A stretch of DNA of 64,000 nucleotides from Scilla litardierei (GCA_030789695.1 CM061132.1:31458418-31522417), one strand, 5' to 3'. Positions 15,201-30,203 are shown, counted from the stretch's first letter. Numbers and translations: made by a program. The notes: a model not told the origin generated them from the sequence alone.

Positions 15201-18200
15201 ATGCATCTCACTCATAATGAGAGCATCAAGACCTTCAGCGATGTTTCCAAGCACCTCGAATTAGAGGAAGAGCGACTTGCGGCTGCCAAGCCAAGTGCAG
15301 AAGTGCACATGGTTGCTAGTTCCTCACACGGAGGAAAGAAACGGAAAGATCGTTCGAAGTTCACTAATGAACGTAATAAGCAACCTGAGTCTACCAAGAA
15401 ACCCAAACATAAGGGTGGGCACAAGAAATGGCACAAGAAGAAAGACTTGAAGAGGATCAAGTGCTTCAAGTGCAACAAGCTCGGTCACTATGCTCGTTCG
15501 TGTACGAGTGGAAGTGACGAGGTAACTTGTAATACTAGTTACATATGTGTTTCTAGTTCAATATTTCTTGTGGAATCTAATCCATTTTGGGATAATTGAT
15601 TCAGGTGCCACCGACCACATAGCAAAGGACAGACGGTCCTTCGTGGAGTATCACCGGATACCCCAATGAATGAAGTGGATCAATGTAGGAAACAACACAC
15701 GTGTTGTAGAGAAAGGCGTTGGGAATTGCAAGCTAGACTTGGACAACGGCCACACTCTCCTACTTTATGATGTTCTCTTCATTTTATATATTCAAAGGAA
15801 TATTAATACTGTGGTCAATTTAATGGGTCTTGGTTATAGTTGGTTCCTTCATGATTGTAATATGGACCTATTTTTGTAATAATTCCTTTATTGGTACTGG
15901 GTTTGTATTTCAAAGGATTTATTGTAATAATAAATTCCTCATGTAATGAAAATTTCCTTGTGACAAATTCTTTGACTAATGAGTCTAATATAATTTGTTG
16001 GCACACAAGGCTTGGTCATATTGGACCAACGCGTATGGATAGACTTGCCAAACGTGGCCTTCTATCCAATGTTTCAAAGGTTGAAATGTCGACCTGCGAA
16101 CATTGCCTTGTGAGGAAATCTTGTCGCAAGCCGTTTGGAACCGGCACAAGGGCCGAGATTCCATTACAGCTTATCCATTCGGACATATGTGGTCAAATGA
16201 ATGTCAAGACAAGACGCGGGAAGTCCTATTTCATCACTTTTATTGATGATTTCACCCGATTCGGTCATATCTATTTGATATCCCACAATGTGAAAGCACT
16301 AAACCTGCTTTAAAAACTATATGAGTTTAGTGGAGAATCAATTAGATCGCAAGATTAAGGTCATGCGAACCGATAGGGGCAGTGAATATCAGTCAACAAG
16401 TTTAAAGGAACTTTGTGATGAAAAAGGCATAGTACATCAGGTAACTATGCCCTTATACTCCTCAACAAATTAGTGTTGCAGAAAGGAGGTATAGGACTTT
16501 AATGAAAAATGGTCCGTTCATTGATGGCGCAAGCTAACTTGCCAATCACTTTTTGGGGTGATGCATTATTGACGGCCGCTTTCATTTTGAACCGCGTACC
16601 CTCGAAATCAGTTAGCTCCACTCCTTATGAGTTGTGGAACCAAAGGTCTCCTGACTTAGACATTTTGAAACCTTGGGGTTGTGCATTCTACGCACATATT
16701 TCCTCCCATAAGTATGGCAAACTTGGGCCAAGGGGAAGGAAATGTATCTTTATACGATACGCAGAAAACTCCAAAGGTTATGTTTTTTGTTAGTCAGGAA
16801 GACAATGGTGGGCTAATTGAGTTTGAGTCGAGGGATGTCACTTTCTTGGAAAACGAGTTTCCAAGACAGGGCGAGATAAGTCAGGACTTATCTCTATTTG
16901 AGATTTATGATCAAGAAGGATTACCTCATTCGAGTGGGAGAATTCTTGGTGAAAACGAAAATACGTTTCAACCTTCACCAATGGATTATACGAATGACGA
17001 TTATCCTATTCCATACGGGAATAATGATCCAAGTGGGAGTAATTCTAAACGACATTCCAAGTGGGAGTGATATTAGAATTGATCTAAATTCAAGTTAACA
17101 AGGACTTGAAGAATCTCAAATACGACGTAGTAGTCGTACAAGGTTGGCTCCTCTAAGATTTGAGGATGAATTTCCGCAAACCTTTATGACTTTACTACAA
17201 GATGATGACGAGCCTGCTACTTTCAAACAGGCCGCATCATGCCCTGCGAAAGACAAATGGATGGAAGCGATGAAGGAGGAATTGAAATCCATGAAAGTTA
17301 ACCAAGTCTGGGACTTAGTTAACTTACCCAGAGGACATAGAGCAATTGGGAACAAATGGGTTCTCAAGATCAAGCATAAGGCTGATGGCTCTATTGGCAG
17401 ATATAAAGCTCGCCTTGTCACGAAAGGTTTTACGCAACAGGAAGGGATAGACTACGAAGAGACCTTCTCACCTGTTGTGCGTTTTACCTCGATTCGACTG
17501 ATTCTGGCAATGGTAGCTTGTTTAGACCTCGAATTACATCAAATGGATGTAAAGACTGCCTTCTCAATGGAGAATTGGACGAGGAGATCTATATAGAACA
17601 ACCAACAGGGTTTGTAAAAGAAGGAAACGAACATAAGGTTTGTAAACTTCATAAATCCATATATGATCTTAAACAATCCTCGAGGCAATGGTATATACGA
17701 TTTCATAAAGTTATCAAATGGTTTTACCATACTTGATGAAGATAACAGAGTATATATCAAGAGGATTAAAAGCAAGTATATTATCATGTCTCTATATGTA
17801 GATGACATGTTAATAGCCAGAAATGACAAGGGCTTTGTGATAAAGTATCAAGGCTTGGCCTTCATCAGTATTTGAGATGAAAGGCATAGGAAAAGCCGCA
17901 TATATCCTTGGAGTTAAGATTTCAAGGAATCGTTCGAAGAAACTTCTTTCTCTTTCACAGGAGACTTATATAAAGAAGATTCTAGAACGATTTAATATGC
18001 AGGACTGCAAGTCCATTGATATTCATATAAGCATATGCGATAATTTATATCTGGAATCGTGTCCAAAGAACCAAAAGGAAAAGGAAATTATGGAAAAAGT
18101 TCCATATTCCAGTGCAGTTGATAGTCTTATGTACGCTATGGTGTGTACGAGACCGGACATCTGTTTTTGCCGTTGGAAATGGTAAGCTGTTACCAATCCA

Positions 18201-21200
18201 ACCCAGGGCAAGAACACTGGAAAGCGGTTAAGAGGATAATGCAGTATCTTAAAGGAACTGCAGATTTGCAAAAGACTATGATAAAACCAAGAAGGTAGAC
18301 ATAAGGTACATATCTACGCATGAGATGATAGAGGATCAGCTTACGAAAGCAATCCCCAGAAATGTGTTTTATAAACACTTATCATCCCAAGGATTGCGTA
18401 TGAGCTGAGTTGTACCAATATATATTCCCATGTCTAAGAAAGATCAAATTTAATAAAAGAATAAGTTCTTTTTTTCAAACATTGCATATGAATTTCTTAA
18501 AGAAATGTTTGTGTACATTTTTTGAAATCTCAGCTGAATTCTAGTATGTCGGACAGATTGAGGTTGGCTCTCTCACATGAGCAACCGCCTTATTCTATCA
18601 GACGGATGGAATAGAGATGAGACCTGTTTGAAGTCAAAATCATCAGACGGATGATTTAAGAGTCATGACTTAAACAAAATGGTCGCATGAAAGATCTGCA
18701 TCATATGGATGCTTACAAAAGATCTAAGAGGATTTTTTGAAATCCTATCTGTCTAAATGCGGGATGTGAGTCCAAATGATTATTTGAGTAGAATAAGGGA
18801 CTCAAAGTCAGACATTGTGGTGTCTGATCATCATCCTTACAACATCATTGAGACATACACTCCCTGGGAAAGGAGCGATGTTGTAATACGTGTTCATACC
18901 ACGTATGCATTACGACCACTGAGTTAGTAGCAATAGTGTTTGCTATTATGTGAGACTCAAAGGCCATATGGGCCTTAACTCTTACCCTCAAGGACTCCAA
19001 TTGGTTCCTTTAGATTTGACGAGATGATCGCTATCTTAGCGTGTTACTTATGGGCTATGATAATTCGGCTCGACGGGGCACGTTAGAAAAGCGAATTAAG
19101 TCAAGATCAGAAGGTTCGCAAGAAGAGGAAGATCGATTTCATATTCACATTTGGACTTTAATGATTCAAAGCTGGCCAGCCAATTGTGATCCAGATGGGA
19201 TTCAATTGTTGAATATAAAGTATAAGAAATGTGAAGAAATAATCTAGGGTAAAGCATGCGTTGATCTACTCAACTTTGCACCTTCGAGGTCGTTGTGTAT
19301 CTCTAACAAGTGCACAACAACAGACTCTACGCGCATGACGGTCGCACGGTCTATTTCTCGGTATGATAGATGAAAGAACTAAGAGAAAGACGTTCTCTTA
19401 CAATCCCCTCAAGTGTGAGTGGGAGATGTTGGATATGGAAGACGTTAGTACACCCTTGTGGGGGATGTATGAGGGAATACGGACCTCGAACGTCGCGCAC
19501 ACGAAGTCGTGTGCAAAGGGAATATGTTCCCTTGCGGAGAGGATCTCTAGATTGATGGGAAAGTCGCATTATGTATGCATAAGTGCATGCGACATATGGC
19601 TAATAAAGGGGGAATATCTTAAGCTTATGTTGCACCATGCATATGGTACAACTTAAGCTTATAATGTGCCATGTATCATGGTACACCTTAATTAAGTTGT
19701 TCCAAAGGAACAACTTACCCTAAAATAACTACCTTGGGGGCTATAAATAAGACCCAAGGGTAGCCATTTTCCTTACACCTTTTGCATGAAATTCATGCAT
19801 GCATCTTCATCCTAGCGAAGCTCTGCAGAAATATTTCCTCTCCCTCTATCCAAGTTCTTAATCTAAAGTAGAGATTTAGATTGTGGATTTAGTAGCCTTA
19901 CTCCGTTCGTGAGTAGACTCGATCCGTCGTGGCGAATCCGAAGGCGAAGTTCGTAGACTACCGTGCAGCGTACGCAAGCGTAAGTCTAAACTTCATATTA
20001 TCGATCCTAACTCTGTTTTGGACAGGATCCTACAGGTTGTACATGGACGATCTCCCGAGCTTCAACATTCGTACTTTGATCACAGAGGACCTTTCGAGTA
20101 GCTTGACGCCTACCGTGAATTTCATCCGGACTTTGTGGATGATGATAGAAACCTTGGATGGCCTTTTGATTCAGGAGAGGACGAGCATCACCAACCGGAG
20201 GAGAGTAGAACATGCACTTCATGCACCACCTTGAGTACAAGGTGGCTTTTCGGGGACGGAGTAGTGTTAGGATTAGGGTTTATGTGTATAATGATAGATC
20301 TGTAATTTTTGGACATGGTGGACGTTTTTGTAATTTTGTGGGTTCAGGGACAGATTTGTAATTTTGGGTAAAAACCCTGGTCATGGTAATTTAGGGACGT
20401 CGGCTCAATTGAGTCTTTTTATAAATAAAGAGGGAGATTAGAGAGGGGGGATTATGTGGAGTTTTGAGAAGAATATGGTATGTCCGTTAGATCTAGTGGA
20501 GATTTAGGCTTTGATCTCGAATCCAAAGCTATGAGAGCGGTTTACTCTCGAATCGAGACCACCTATCTTGTATTCCATTTATTTCTATCAATAAAAATAC
20601 CTCATTTCTTCCCCAAATCTCTTCTCTAGCCCCCAAAATCCTACATTTACCCTTAAAATCCCGTCTTTCGCCCAAAAAGCACTAAAAATCATATTTTTAT
20701 CCTAAATCCTGATCCGGATTGCATCAGAAGTTTAAGGTTCTTGTAGATAGCATGATATTTGCGCATTATTATACACGGTACGTCCACCACCGCAGAGTGA
20801 TACTAGGTTTTTTCGTTGTATATACTTTGAAAATGACACTCATAGTTCAGGTGTGTGGCACATAAGATAAAGCCGGGCTGTCGTTTTATGTACTTCTTAA
20901 CTGACAATGATAGTTCAACTGGGCATGTAAGATAGAGCTTCATTTGTTAGTATCAGATTCAGTTGCTAAGCTGTTCCTGGTGGTCCGCACAACACATGCC
21001 AAGCTACTGAGCAAAGCTGATCTTTTTTTTCATTCTCGTAGAACCAGCACTTACAATTTGACTAATATGAGAGCATCTAGTAAACTAGATACACTGGCCG
21101 TTAGAACTTTACGCATGGCCTACACATTATACTGGGATCACTATAGAGGCACCTAAGCTTTTATTGCCTACTTCTTGAAATTGATGCTTACAAGGTATGG

Positions 21201-24200
21201 AGCTTAGGCTTCATATTGATTACATGAGATTGAGTCTTTAAAATTACTTGATAGTATACACAACATACTGTTGCACTACAGAGCAAAGCATCATGTTGAT
21301 AAATATGAGATTTGTTTACTAAAATTTTAACTGGCACTTTTAATTTGACAGCAAATATCTATTAAACTAGATTTATCTGCTTGGAAATTCTATATTATGT
21401 TTTTCATGCTTGTTCTTCTCTCTGTGATATCCTATCCTTTTTTGTGCAGACATTATGAGATGCATGCAATGCACATATTTATGGCTTATTAAGCTTCAGT
21501 GGCGCACTGACAATTTTTAAGTTAAAAACTATCAAACATAACTCTATATTGCAACGATGGTTATTATCTGTACTTTTCATTTTATGTATAATATGGTGGT
21601 TTGAATTGATATACTTGGTCTGTAAATATTACTCTTGGTTTTCAGTACTTACCCATCTTTAAAGAAAGCAAACCCATTGTTGTGTTTTAATCGATACACA
21701 TCTTAGGTTGCTGACTTGTTCCCATTGATCTTTCTTTGTGTAATCTAGCATCAGTTGCTAAGGGTCCGAGTTTAAAGGATGCAGCAGCAGCTCAAACAGT
21801 AGATTACACAGACATGCCAATATCACAGATAAGAAAAGTAATCATTTCTGTGGCTGTCCCTTCTCAATTCAACTGAAGTTTAAATTTAAGTGTGAGACTT
21901 TCAATAACTGTGACATAGAGAAAATTAACCCTAGTAATCCTTGCAGGTCACTGCTTCACGCTTGCTGCTCTCTAAACAGACAATCCCACACTACTATTTA
22001 ACTGTGGACACTCGTGTGGACAAACTTATGGAGTGAGTATCTGCAGAAGTTTTTTGTTTCTATTTTTTTTCTTAGTTGTCTGCAATCTGCATTCATTCCA
22101 CATGAGGTAACATCACTCATGTTGGTGGTATAATGCAGGTTGCGAAGTGAACTTAATTCTTTACAAGAAGCTTCTGGTGGGAAGAGGATTTCTGTGAATG
22201 ATCTCGTTTTAAAGGTATGCTCTTTCTGCTCTTCTTTTCTGCCTTATACCTGGAAGGCACTGTTTGGGTTTTCCGATGCTGTTGCTGTTTAGTATTTCTT
22301 TTCTTTTTTCCCTTATATGCTGCCTGCATGAACTGATACAAGGGTTCATCAGTACTTGCTGTGCTGAAAGAAAATGTTGAAAGATTTGGTAGGTAACTTT
22401 AATCGAAGCAGCACTTCCACTTTGGCACGTGCAACACCCACATATGTACAGTAAGAATGCAAGGAAAACAGAAAGATATAACCCAGTGGAAAATATTTCT
22501 AATATTAAAAATCTGAAAAAAACATTAAAAGCTTTTTAAGAACCACATAAATGAAAAAGTTCTAAAAACCGCATGGATGGAAAAAACTGAAATCTGTACA
22601 AACAAACACACACACACACACACACACCCAACCCTGGATAATCAGTGTTTCAATTTTTTCTTCTCTATGTCTATGCCAATTATATCATCAAAATGAGCAG
22701 CATTACCTCACGAAGAAAAACATCATAAAATTGTGAATCCCATCAGGAAGGTAAATTAAAAAATTATGAAATAAAGCTTTAAGGAAAACCACATAGATGA
22801 AGAATATACATAGATACACACACGATATGTGATATGTGCTGGCAGCACAAATCCGGTGGTTTTTTTCATTTATTTAAATTTCGATGATTTGAGATTGTAT
22901 ACATACATACTACGAAACCCTTATAGAGTGTTCTTTAGGTGTCTCTAAGGAGACATCTATATGACACAATCTTGACCTAGCTAAAAGGTGTGAAAAAGCA
23001 CATGGAATACTAATTTGGCTACTTTCATTGATGGCTAATTTTCCACAAACTTCCTTTATGTTTCACCATTTTCTCGAAATACTATACACCGAACATTGAC
23101 AATAACAAAAAATTATCTTGAACTTTACTGTTTCCAAATCAGTATCCTGGCTTAATAGAATACTACATCAATCTTTCTAAACATCATCAAATTACTTTCT
23201 TCAACGTTTTATAAGTACGAAAAAATCACCTCAATCTTTAAATAATTTTTCAGAGAATTACATCTATCATGTAATGATTTAGATGATTAATTTGAGAAAA
23301 GTTAAGTTTAAAGTAGTTTTTTGTTATTTTTAAAAATTCAGGATAATATTTTGGGATGACGATGAAACGTAAATGTAGGTTTATGAAATTTAACATAAAG
23401 TCACCGAACTACTTTGAACTTTGTAAATTACAAACAAAACTACCCATTTATTAGTTAGGTCTTCTAACGGCGTTGACGATATCTGTAAAATGATTTTTTG
23501 CCCTCTCATATCACATGTTGATTTGGAAAAAATTAGGCCATTTTCACTTAACTACCTCGAACTTTTATACGATTTTCAGAAAACTACTCTGAACTTCATT
23601 AATGACAAAAAACTACCATAAACTTTTCCCACGTAACTAACTTATATCAGTTGATATTGTTAAAAATCATCACATTATAATCACGTCTAATATGACAAAA
23701 TGCTTTTACAAAATTATCCTAAACCTTTTTGTAATTATTTTTTAATTTTTCACCCATGTCTATTAAGGTTTATTGTCGTTGTTGATTTGTTCTTTTTTAT
23801 TTTTTATGTCTACTATGTTTTGGGCTTCTCAATTTTTTTGGATTTTTATGGACACCATGTCATTCTACTCCTATGGATTTTAGATTTTTTTGTTAACTTT
23901 TGAATTTTTTTAATTTTTTAGAATAATTATTTTTTTGTGGGGCCTACATGTTAATTTACCACATGAGAAGGCACGAAAGTCATTTTATAAATACCATTAA
24001 TCCTTTAGGGGGCCTAACTAAGAAAGTTTGAGGTAGTTTATTGTAATTTACAAAGTTCAAAGTAGTATTCTAGAAACCATATGCAAGTTCACGGTAAGTG
24101 AAATTTAGCTTCTTTTAACTATTATTTTAAAGGGTAGTTTTATCAATATTAAACATGTGATTATCAGGTGATGATTTTTAACAATTAACTAATAGATGGT

Positions 24201-27200
24201 AGTTATGCGAAAAAAAAGTTTAGGGTAGTTTTTAATACAAAGTTTAAGATATATTTCTTGGTGTCCTATAAAAGTTCAAGGTACTATATTGAAATTTAAC
24301 CAACTAATTTTGCAAAAAAGTTCCCAATTCAATAACTAGTTCCATAGCAGGGTCTTTTTCTTTGAATTGAGTTCTTACATATCTCAATTGAGTTATTTTA
24401 CAATGCAAGAATGTAGATGTAATCTCCACTGGGATCACAAGGTAAAAATTCTAGCATGTACTTTTTCTTTGAAAAGGACATGATCAATTTGCAAATGGGT
24501 GTTTCAGATTCACAAACTCCTGTCACATTAACCATCCATACAAGAAAACTTCTGTTACTTTACCGCACATAATTCATGACTATATTATTATTGACAAAAA
24601 CAAAGTTAATTAGAAGCATAGCAGGAGTGAAATGGTATGACATAATTCATGACTATATTATTATTGACAAAAACAAAGTTAATTAGAAGCATAACAGGAG
24701 TGAAATGGTATAGCAGATATCAATCAAAATCAGAATGCACAGTATAAGTTATTTTAACCAAGAATTGTAACAAATCATCAAGACTCAGGAACACGAGAAG
24801 CCTCAAACTAAATTCCAATTGCTAGACACTAACCAGTGATTCCACAAATAACTACTACAACTTACACAGTTTTAATAAGCCTAATTAGGATTGCCAAAAT
24901 ATCATGTAGATTATCTCTTTTCAAAGCTCGCGAGAGGGTAGGGGAAGACAAATCAAAGTTTGCTTGCTTGCAGGGTGGTGATACTATCCGAATCTGAATT
25001 TAGGATGAAATATGATTTTTAGTGGTTTTTGGGGTGAAAGATGGGATTTTTTGGTGGAAAGGTGAGATTTTTAGGGCTAGAGAAGAGATTTGGGAAAGAA
25101 AGAATGCATTTTTATTGATAGAATAAAGCAAATACAAGATATGTGTCCTCGATTCGAGAGGAGGCCGCTCTCCTAGCTTTAATTCGAGATAAAGCCTAAC
25201 TCTTCCAGTAGATCTAAGGGATCTATCTTATTCTTTCTCAATTCTGCTTAAAACTCAACATACCCCATCTCATCTTTATTTATAATAAGACTTCTATTGA
25301 GTCGTCGCCCTTAAATTACCATAATACCACTGACCTAGGGTTTTATCCACAAGTACAATCATGTCCACTGACCATAAAAATTACAAAAATTTCATTTTAG
25401 GGTCAATGGGCATATTTGTAATTTTGGATAAAGCCCTAGATCAGTGGTATTATGGTAATTAAAGGGCGACGGCTCAATAGGAGTCTTATTATAAATAAAG
25501 GGGAAGATTAGAGAGGGGGGTATGTTGAGTTTTAAGAAGAATTGAGAAAGAGTAAGGTAGACTCCTTAGATCTAGTGGGAGAGTTAGGCTTTATCTCGAA
25601 TTAAAGCTAGAAGAGCGACATCCTCTCGAATCGAGGCCACATATCTTCTATTTGCTTTATTCTATCAATAAAAATGAATTCTTTTTCCCCAAATCTCTTC
25701 TATAGCCCTAAAAATCCCACCTTTCCACCAAAAATCTCATCTTTCATCCCAAAAACAACTAAAAATCATATTTCATCCTAAATTCAGATTCGGATCGTAT
25801 CATCATCCTGCAGCCAAAAACTCTAATCCTATCATTATTCCGCCCCCGAAAAACCACATTGTCCTCATGGTGGTGTGTGAAGTATATGGATGGGCTATTC
25901 CAGGTGAAGATGGTCATCTCATCCTGGGTCAAAGGGATATGATTGGTCTCCATCGCCTCCAATGATGTCCAGAAGAAAGCCACGGTAGTCGTCAAGCACA
26001 TCTGAAGGTCTTCCATGCCTAAAATAGAAACGCTAACGCTTGGGAGGCCGTCCAACTGAAAACCAAAGGCATTGGGACCCCGCAAAAGTGTTGACGCATC
26101 ATGGCGGGTCCCGAGGAACTTCGACATGCCATGGCGGGTCCCAAAAAGGATCGTCGACCATGGCAAGCCCAGCATAACTGCGAAAAGGTCCTGACATGCA
26201 GGGGTGCGGCATCGCCCTGCAGGCCTTGCAGGCCCCACAGGGACGCCCTGCAGGCCTTGCAGGGGGCCCTGCACGCCCCACTGGGACGCCCAACGCCCTG
26301 CAGACTCTGCAAGGGGGCCTGCAGGGGCGTGGTAGCGCCCTGCAGCAAGGAACGTGCCCCCAGATCTGGGCTGGGTTGGCGGCCTTTAGATCTAGGCTAG
26401 CAGCCTCCTCACGGTGACGGTGACGGTAGATCTCGATGTACTCCTAGATCGGTTTCATCAACTTCTCCAGTTAATTCCTCGACTTCAAAATTTTCATCAC
26501 TGATCTCAACTCCATCAAGATCGAACCGCTTTGATACCAATTTGATATGATTCGGATCTGAACTTAGGATAAATATATGTTTTAGTGGGTTTGGGGTGAA
26601 AGATGAGATTTTTGGTGGAAATGTGGGATTTTAGGGCTAGATAAGAGATTTGGGAAAGAAAGGATGAATTTTTATTGATAGAATAAAGCAAATACAAGAT
26701 AGGTGGCCTCGATTCGAGAGAAGACCGCTCTCCTAGCTTTGATTCGAGATAAAGCATAGCTCTTCCACTAGATCTACTCTATTCTTTCTCAATTCTTCTC
26801 AAAACTCAACATACTCCTCTCTGATGTTTCCCTTTATTTATAATAAGACTTCTATTGAGCCGTCGTCCCTAAATTACTATAATACCAATGACCTAGTGTT
26901 TTATCCAAAATTACAAATATGTCCATGGGCTCTAAAAATTACAAAAATGCCATTGTGTACAGAAATTACATATATGTCATTATGGCCAAAAACCCTAATC
27001 CTATCAGGTGGCTTTCACTGCTCCTACTGTTGTCTCTGTCATTAATGAATGGAGCCGGCGGCAATGATATTGCCATTGCTAATGGTGATAGATAGAGAAG
27101 ATAAAGACAAGATAACAAGACAACACAGGAGAGAGGGAGAAGGGGGTGTGGTTGCTGGCCAAAGTTCATGGGGTTGAGTGATGTAAAGAAGAGAGAGAAA

Positions 27201-30159
27201 CAAGATGAGAGATAAAGGAGAATTGGGAAATGCGTCAAAAAGAAAGAGAGAAGAGAGGACAACTCAAGTCAATTATGAGCGTCTCTTGTAAAAGAAGGGG
27301 TCTTTTTTGGAAAATTGTTTCTTCATGCGCCATGTGCTTTTTTCACACCCATTGGATGTGGGTTCAGATTGTGCCATATGGCTGTCTTCTTAGTTCTTAG
27401 ATTTCATTTAAGGAGACAAACTAGGAACGCTTTACCCTATACACACATAAACATACATATTTCAGAAAACTTCGGAGAAGTACTAACAGCTCGAAAGAGA
27501 CATTTTAATAAATTTGAATAAGCAATTACAAAAATCTTATTTATAAATTCTTAGTCCAATCACCACTAGACCATTAATCAGAGTAGAACCCCCCCAGAAG
27601 ACCATTAATCAAAGTAGAACCCCCCGGAAGAACTCGTAATTTGACACTTATGATATAATCAACTGATTTGTTACTATTACTATTACTATTACTGAAACAA
27701 AGAACATCATGCCATGCTAACACCAAATATTGAACCGACACCTAAGTAATTAAGCTAACTATATTAAACAATTAGATAGTTAATTAAAAAAATATAATTT
27801 TCTTGTTTGCACTAACATTATAATGGATTATGAAGGATTAAATGCCAATAAGTTAGCCTAACAATATTAAACAATTAAATGTAAACTTTATTTAATTATC
27901 TAGATCATGCTAACACTATAAATGAATAGAGAGATCGAATTGGAATAGAGAACAATGCTGAAACAGAACATCACTCAGAAGATTTAGGTGGATATGCTAC
28001 TACTCTGCATCTCCAAAAGATATGCCGAATAAGCTTGTCAAGACAAGGTGACACTCAAAGATACTCGATGAGGCTTTGATAGGACTTGAAGATGCTAGAT
28101 AAGGCTCGAGTATAATTGATAAGGCTAAACAATGCCCAAAGAGGGCTCAACTAGGCTCAAAGGTAGTCGGCATGTTCCTTGTGGATATAACTTATGGGAT
28201 TGAGAATGAAAATAATGAAGAAAGAAGAAAAGGAGGTTAGATTGAGCGATAAAAATATCAAAATCATCTAGTTCTCATTAGCTCAGATAATATACGACTT
28301 GAAACTCAAATCAAACTCAAAAACCGTAGTACAGTTTGAATCTACCACATTGGACGATACACATTCCGTATTGTCTCATGTGATACATATGTGAATTTAC
28401 TTAGAGTACAAAAATTCAACAACTCTGATAAACAGGCTAGTTACTGTTGCTTAGAGTGCTGGTGTCTCTTTAGGCTGATGTTGGTTATGGAGTGCATGAA
28501 AAGAGCATATGCATCAACAGAAGAAACGGTTATGTTTGTTGGAAAAACATTGTTAGAGATCTCGGATTTGACATGAACTTACACCTCACACAAATTAATA
28601 GTCAGGCTATGTTAAGGCATCTGTGCCTCTCCTGTGGTTTAACTAAAGAACAAAGCAAAACAAGATTTGTCGCTGAGGGTTGTTTTTTGGTTTATTTCTA
28701 AAGTTTCCTAGCATTCGTGTACTATGTTAATGAATTCGTTAATGTTGTATCAAGCACTCAATGTTCTAGATCCGTGATAATGATTATTAGGCTGTGATTC
28801 ACCTTCTGGTTAATTGGGAACCATATTTCATTAGCTTAGGTCATAGAAGTAATGTATTCTTGTGTTTTTGAGGGTTTCAACAAAGCTTCTTTCCTTGCAT
28901 GGGATTGGTAAATTCAAGGCTGATTACAGATCTTCCGACAATGTAAATGCTATTCAGTTGACTTATACCTTCTTTACTGTTAGGGTTAATCTACTCAGGG
29001 TTGTTTCAATTGAAGACTTGGTACACATATTAATTGAAACCGGATTTACCTAAGGAATCTTTTTTATTTAATAAATAACGACTTGTTTGATGAGAAAATC
29101 ATTGCTTTTCTTTGAAACTAGTTTTATATGATCTGGTGATGAATAAAATGAATTGTCTATAGGTGTCAACGTCTAATGATAATTTGTGCTTCCAGAAATC
29201 AGCAGTTGTTATTAGGCCTTCCTTGTAAGCCATCATTCATTGGTCTTTGCAACTTACATTTTCATTCAAAATAAGAAACACTAGGTGTGTGCGTCTTTTG
29301 CATGTGTGTATACTCACACGCTATCATATACTTTGAGAGAACTAGATGATGACATGGAAATCCGTTTCTTTCTCTTCTTTCTGTTCAAAGAGGTCTTACT
29401 GAAATATGTAGAATTGTGGACTTAGTTTAAATTTTACGCGTACTTCATCTTACTTTCTGGTATTACAATAAGTTGGGTTTCCAGCAAGTAAGATGAAGAA
29501 GGATCCGTACTAACGGATACTCGTTGATTCATGGTTTGACTCTTATGCCACTAAATTTGTTTGTTTTTGCAAGTCCGTATATCCATTAACACAAACGTGT
29601 ACTTATATGTTAACTTTTAACACCAGGCTGCTGCTTTGGCTCTTCGCAAAGTTCCAGCATGTAACAGTTCCTGGATGAATGATTTTGTTCGTCAGTAAGT
29701 TTTCTTTGACTTTGTGTTTGCCTTCTACTAACAAAATAATATTGGATTCTAATGATGTCCCTTTTTTTAACTATGCAGGTACAACAATGTAAATATCAAT
29801 GTTGCAGTACAAACTGATAATGGATTGTTTGTCCCGGTTATCAAGGTAACTCACAGCATCTGTTTAGTTTTGAACTTCCAGCCTTTTCTTATCACCATCC
29901 TTGTTGCTCTCATCTGAGCCTTTTCCAATTAAAATGGGTTGGATATGGAACGTAACTCTATATTGAAGATTATCATTGCTAATTGCTCAAAATTTTTGAA
30001 CAAAAAAACCTGACTTCAATCCAACAACTTTGTCTCTGAAGTTCCTGCACAAGGAAATGATTTTGTTTTGTTTTGTTTTTATAGTTTATAGTCTTTTTAG
30101 TTTTTGTGTGAGTTTTTTTTTGTTTTTTTGTTTTTTTGTTTTTTTTGTTTTGTTTTGTT

Positions 30160-30192
<33 letters not shown>

Positions 30193-30203
30193 TTTTTTTT
30201 TTT

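Larger units (their letters stand above)
14100..20020 (+). mobile_element. Nested, decayed copia retrotransposon
   Basis: Order: structured leader, gag with zinc knuckle, then remnants of protease, integrase, reverse transcriptase and RNase H, a 1-kb non-coding tail, purine tract GTGAGTGGGAGA and a 3' LTR starting TGTTGG at 19437. No 5' LTR matching 19437 onward is present before gag, so the element is 5'-truncated or was rearranged after insertion. The right boundary near 20020 is inferred from where sequence similar to the host element resumes (TACATGGACGATCTCCC). Confidence 0.72.
12855..20726 (+). mobile_element. LTR retrotransposon (gypsy-like non-autonomous family) carrying a nested copia element
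   Basis: The 3' LTR (20265-20726) and a 5'-shortened 5' LTR (about 12855-13184) match over their 3' 320 bp. The primer site TTGGTATCAGAG follows the 5' LTR at 13187. Sequence inside both ends (13185-14090 and about 20030-20264) matches the smaller element at 24979-27006 and ends in the gypsy-type motif CTTGAGTACAAGGTGG followed by a purine tract. Between them sits a copia element whose 5' LTR is missing. The left boundary is uncertain because the first 130 bp of the 5' LTR are not found. Confidence 0.72.
24979..27006 (-). mobile_element. Non-autonomous LTR retrotransposon with rearranged 3' LTR
   Basis: A 5-bp target duplication GGTGG flanks the element (24974-24978 and 27007-27011). The minus-strand 5' LTR is 26543-27006 (TGATAGGATTAGGG ... 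ATATCA), followed by the primer site TTGGTATCAAAGCGG (about 26528-26542). The internal region (25835-26542) is only 0.7 kb. It has a GC-rich repeat tract and the gypsy-type 3' motif, then the purine tract CGGGGGCGGAATAA. The 3' LTR (24979-25834) is interrupted by an inverted LTR copy. There is no pol. It is related to the element ends at 13185-14090 and 20030-20726. Confidence 0.82.
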
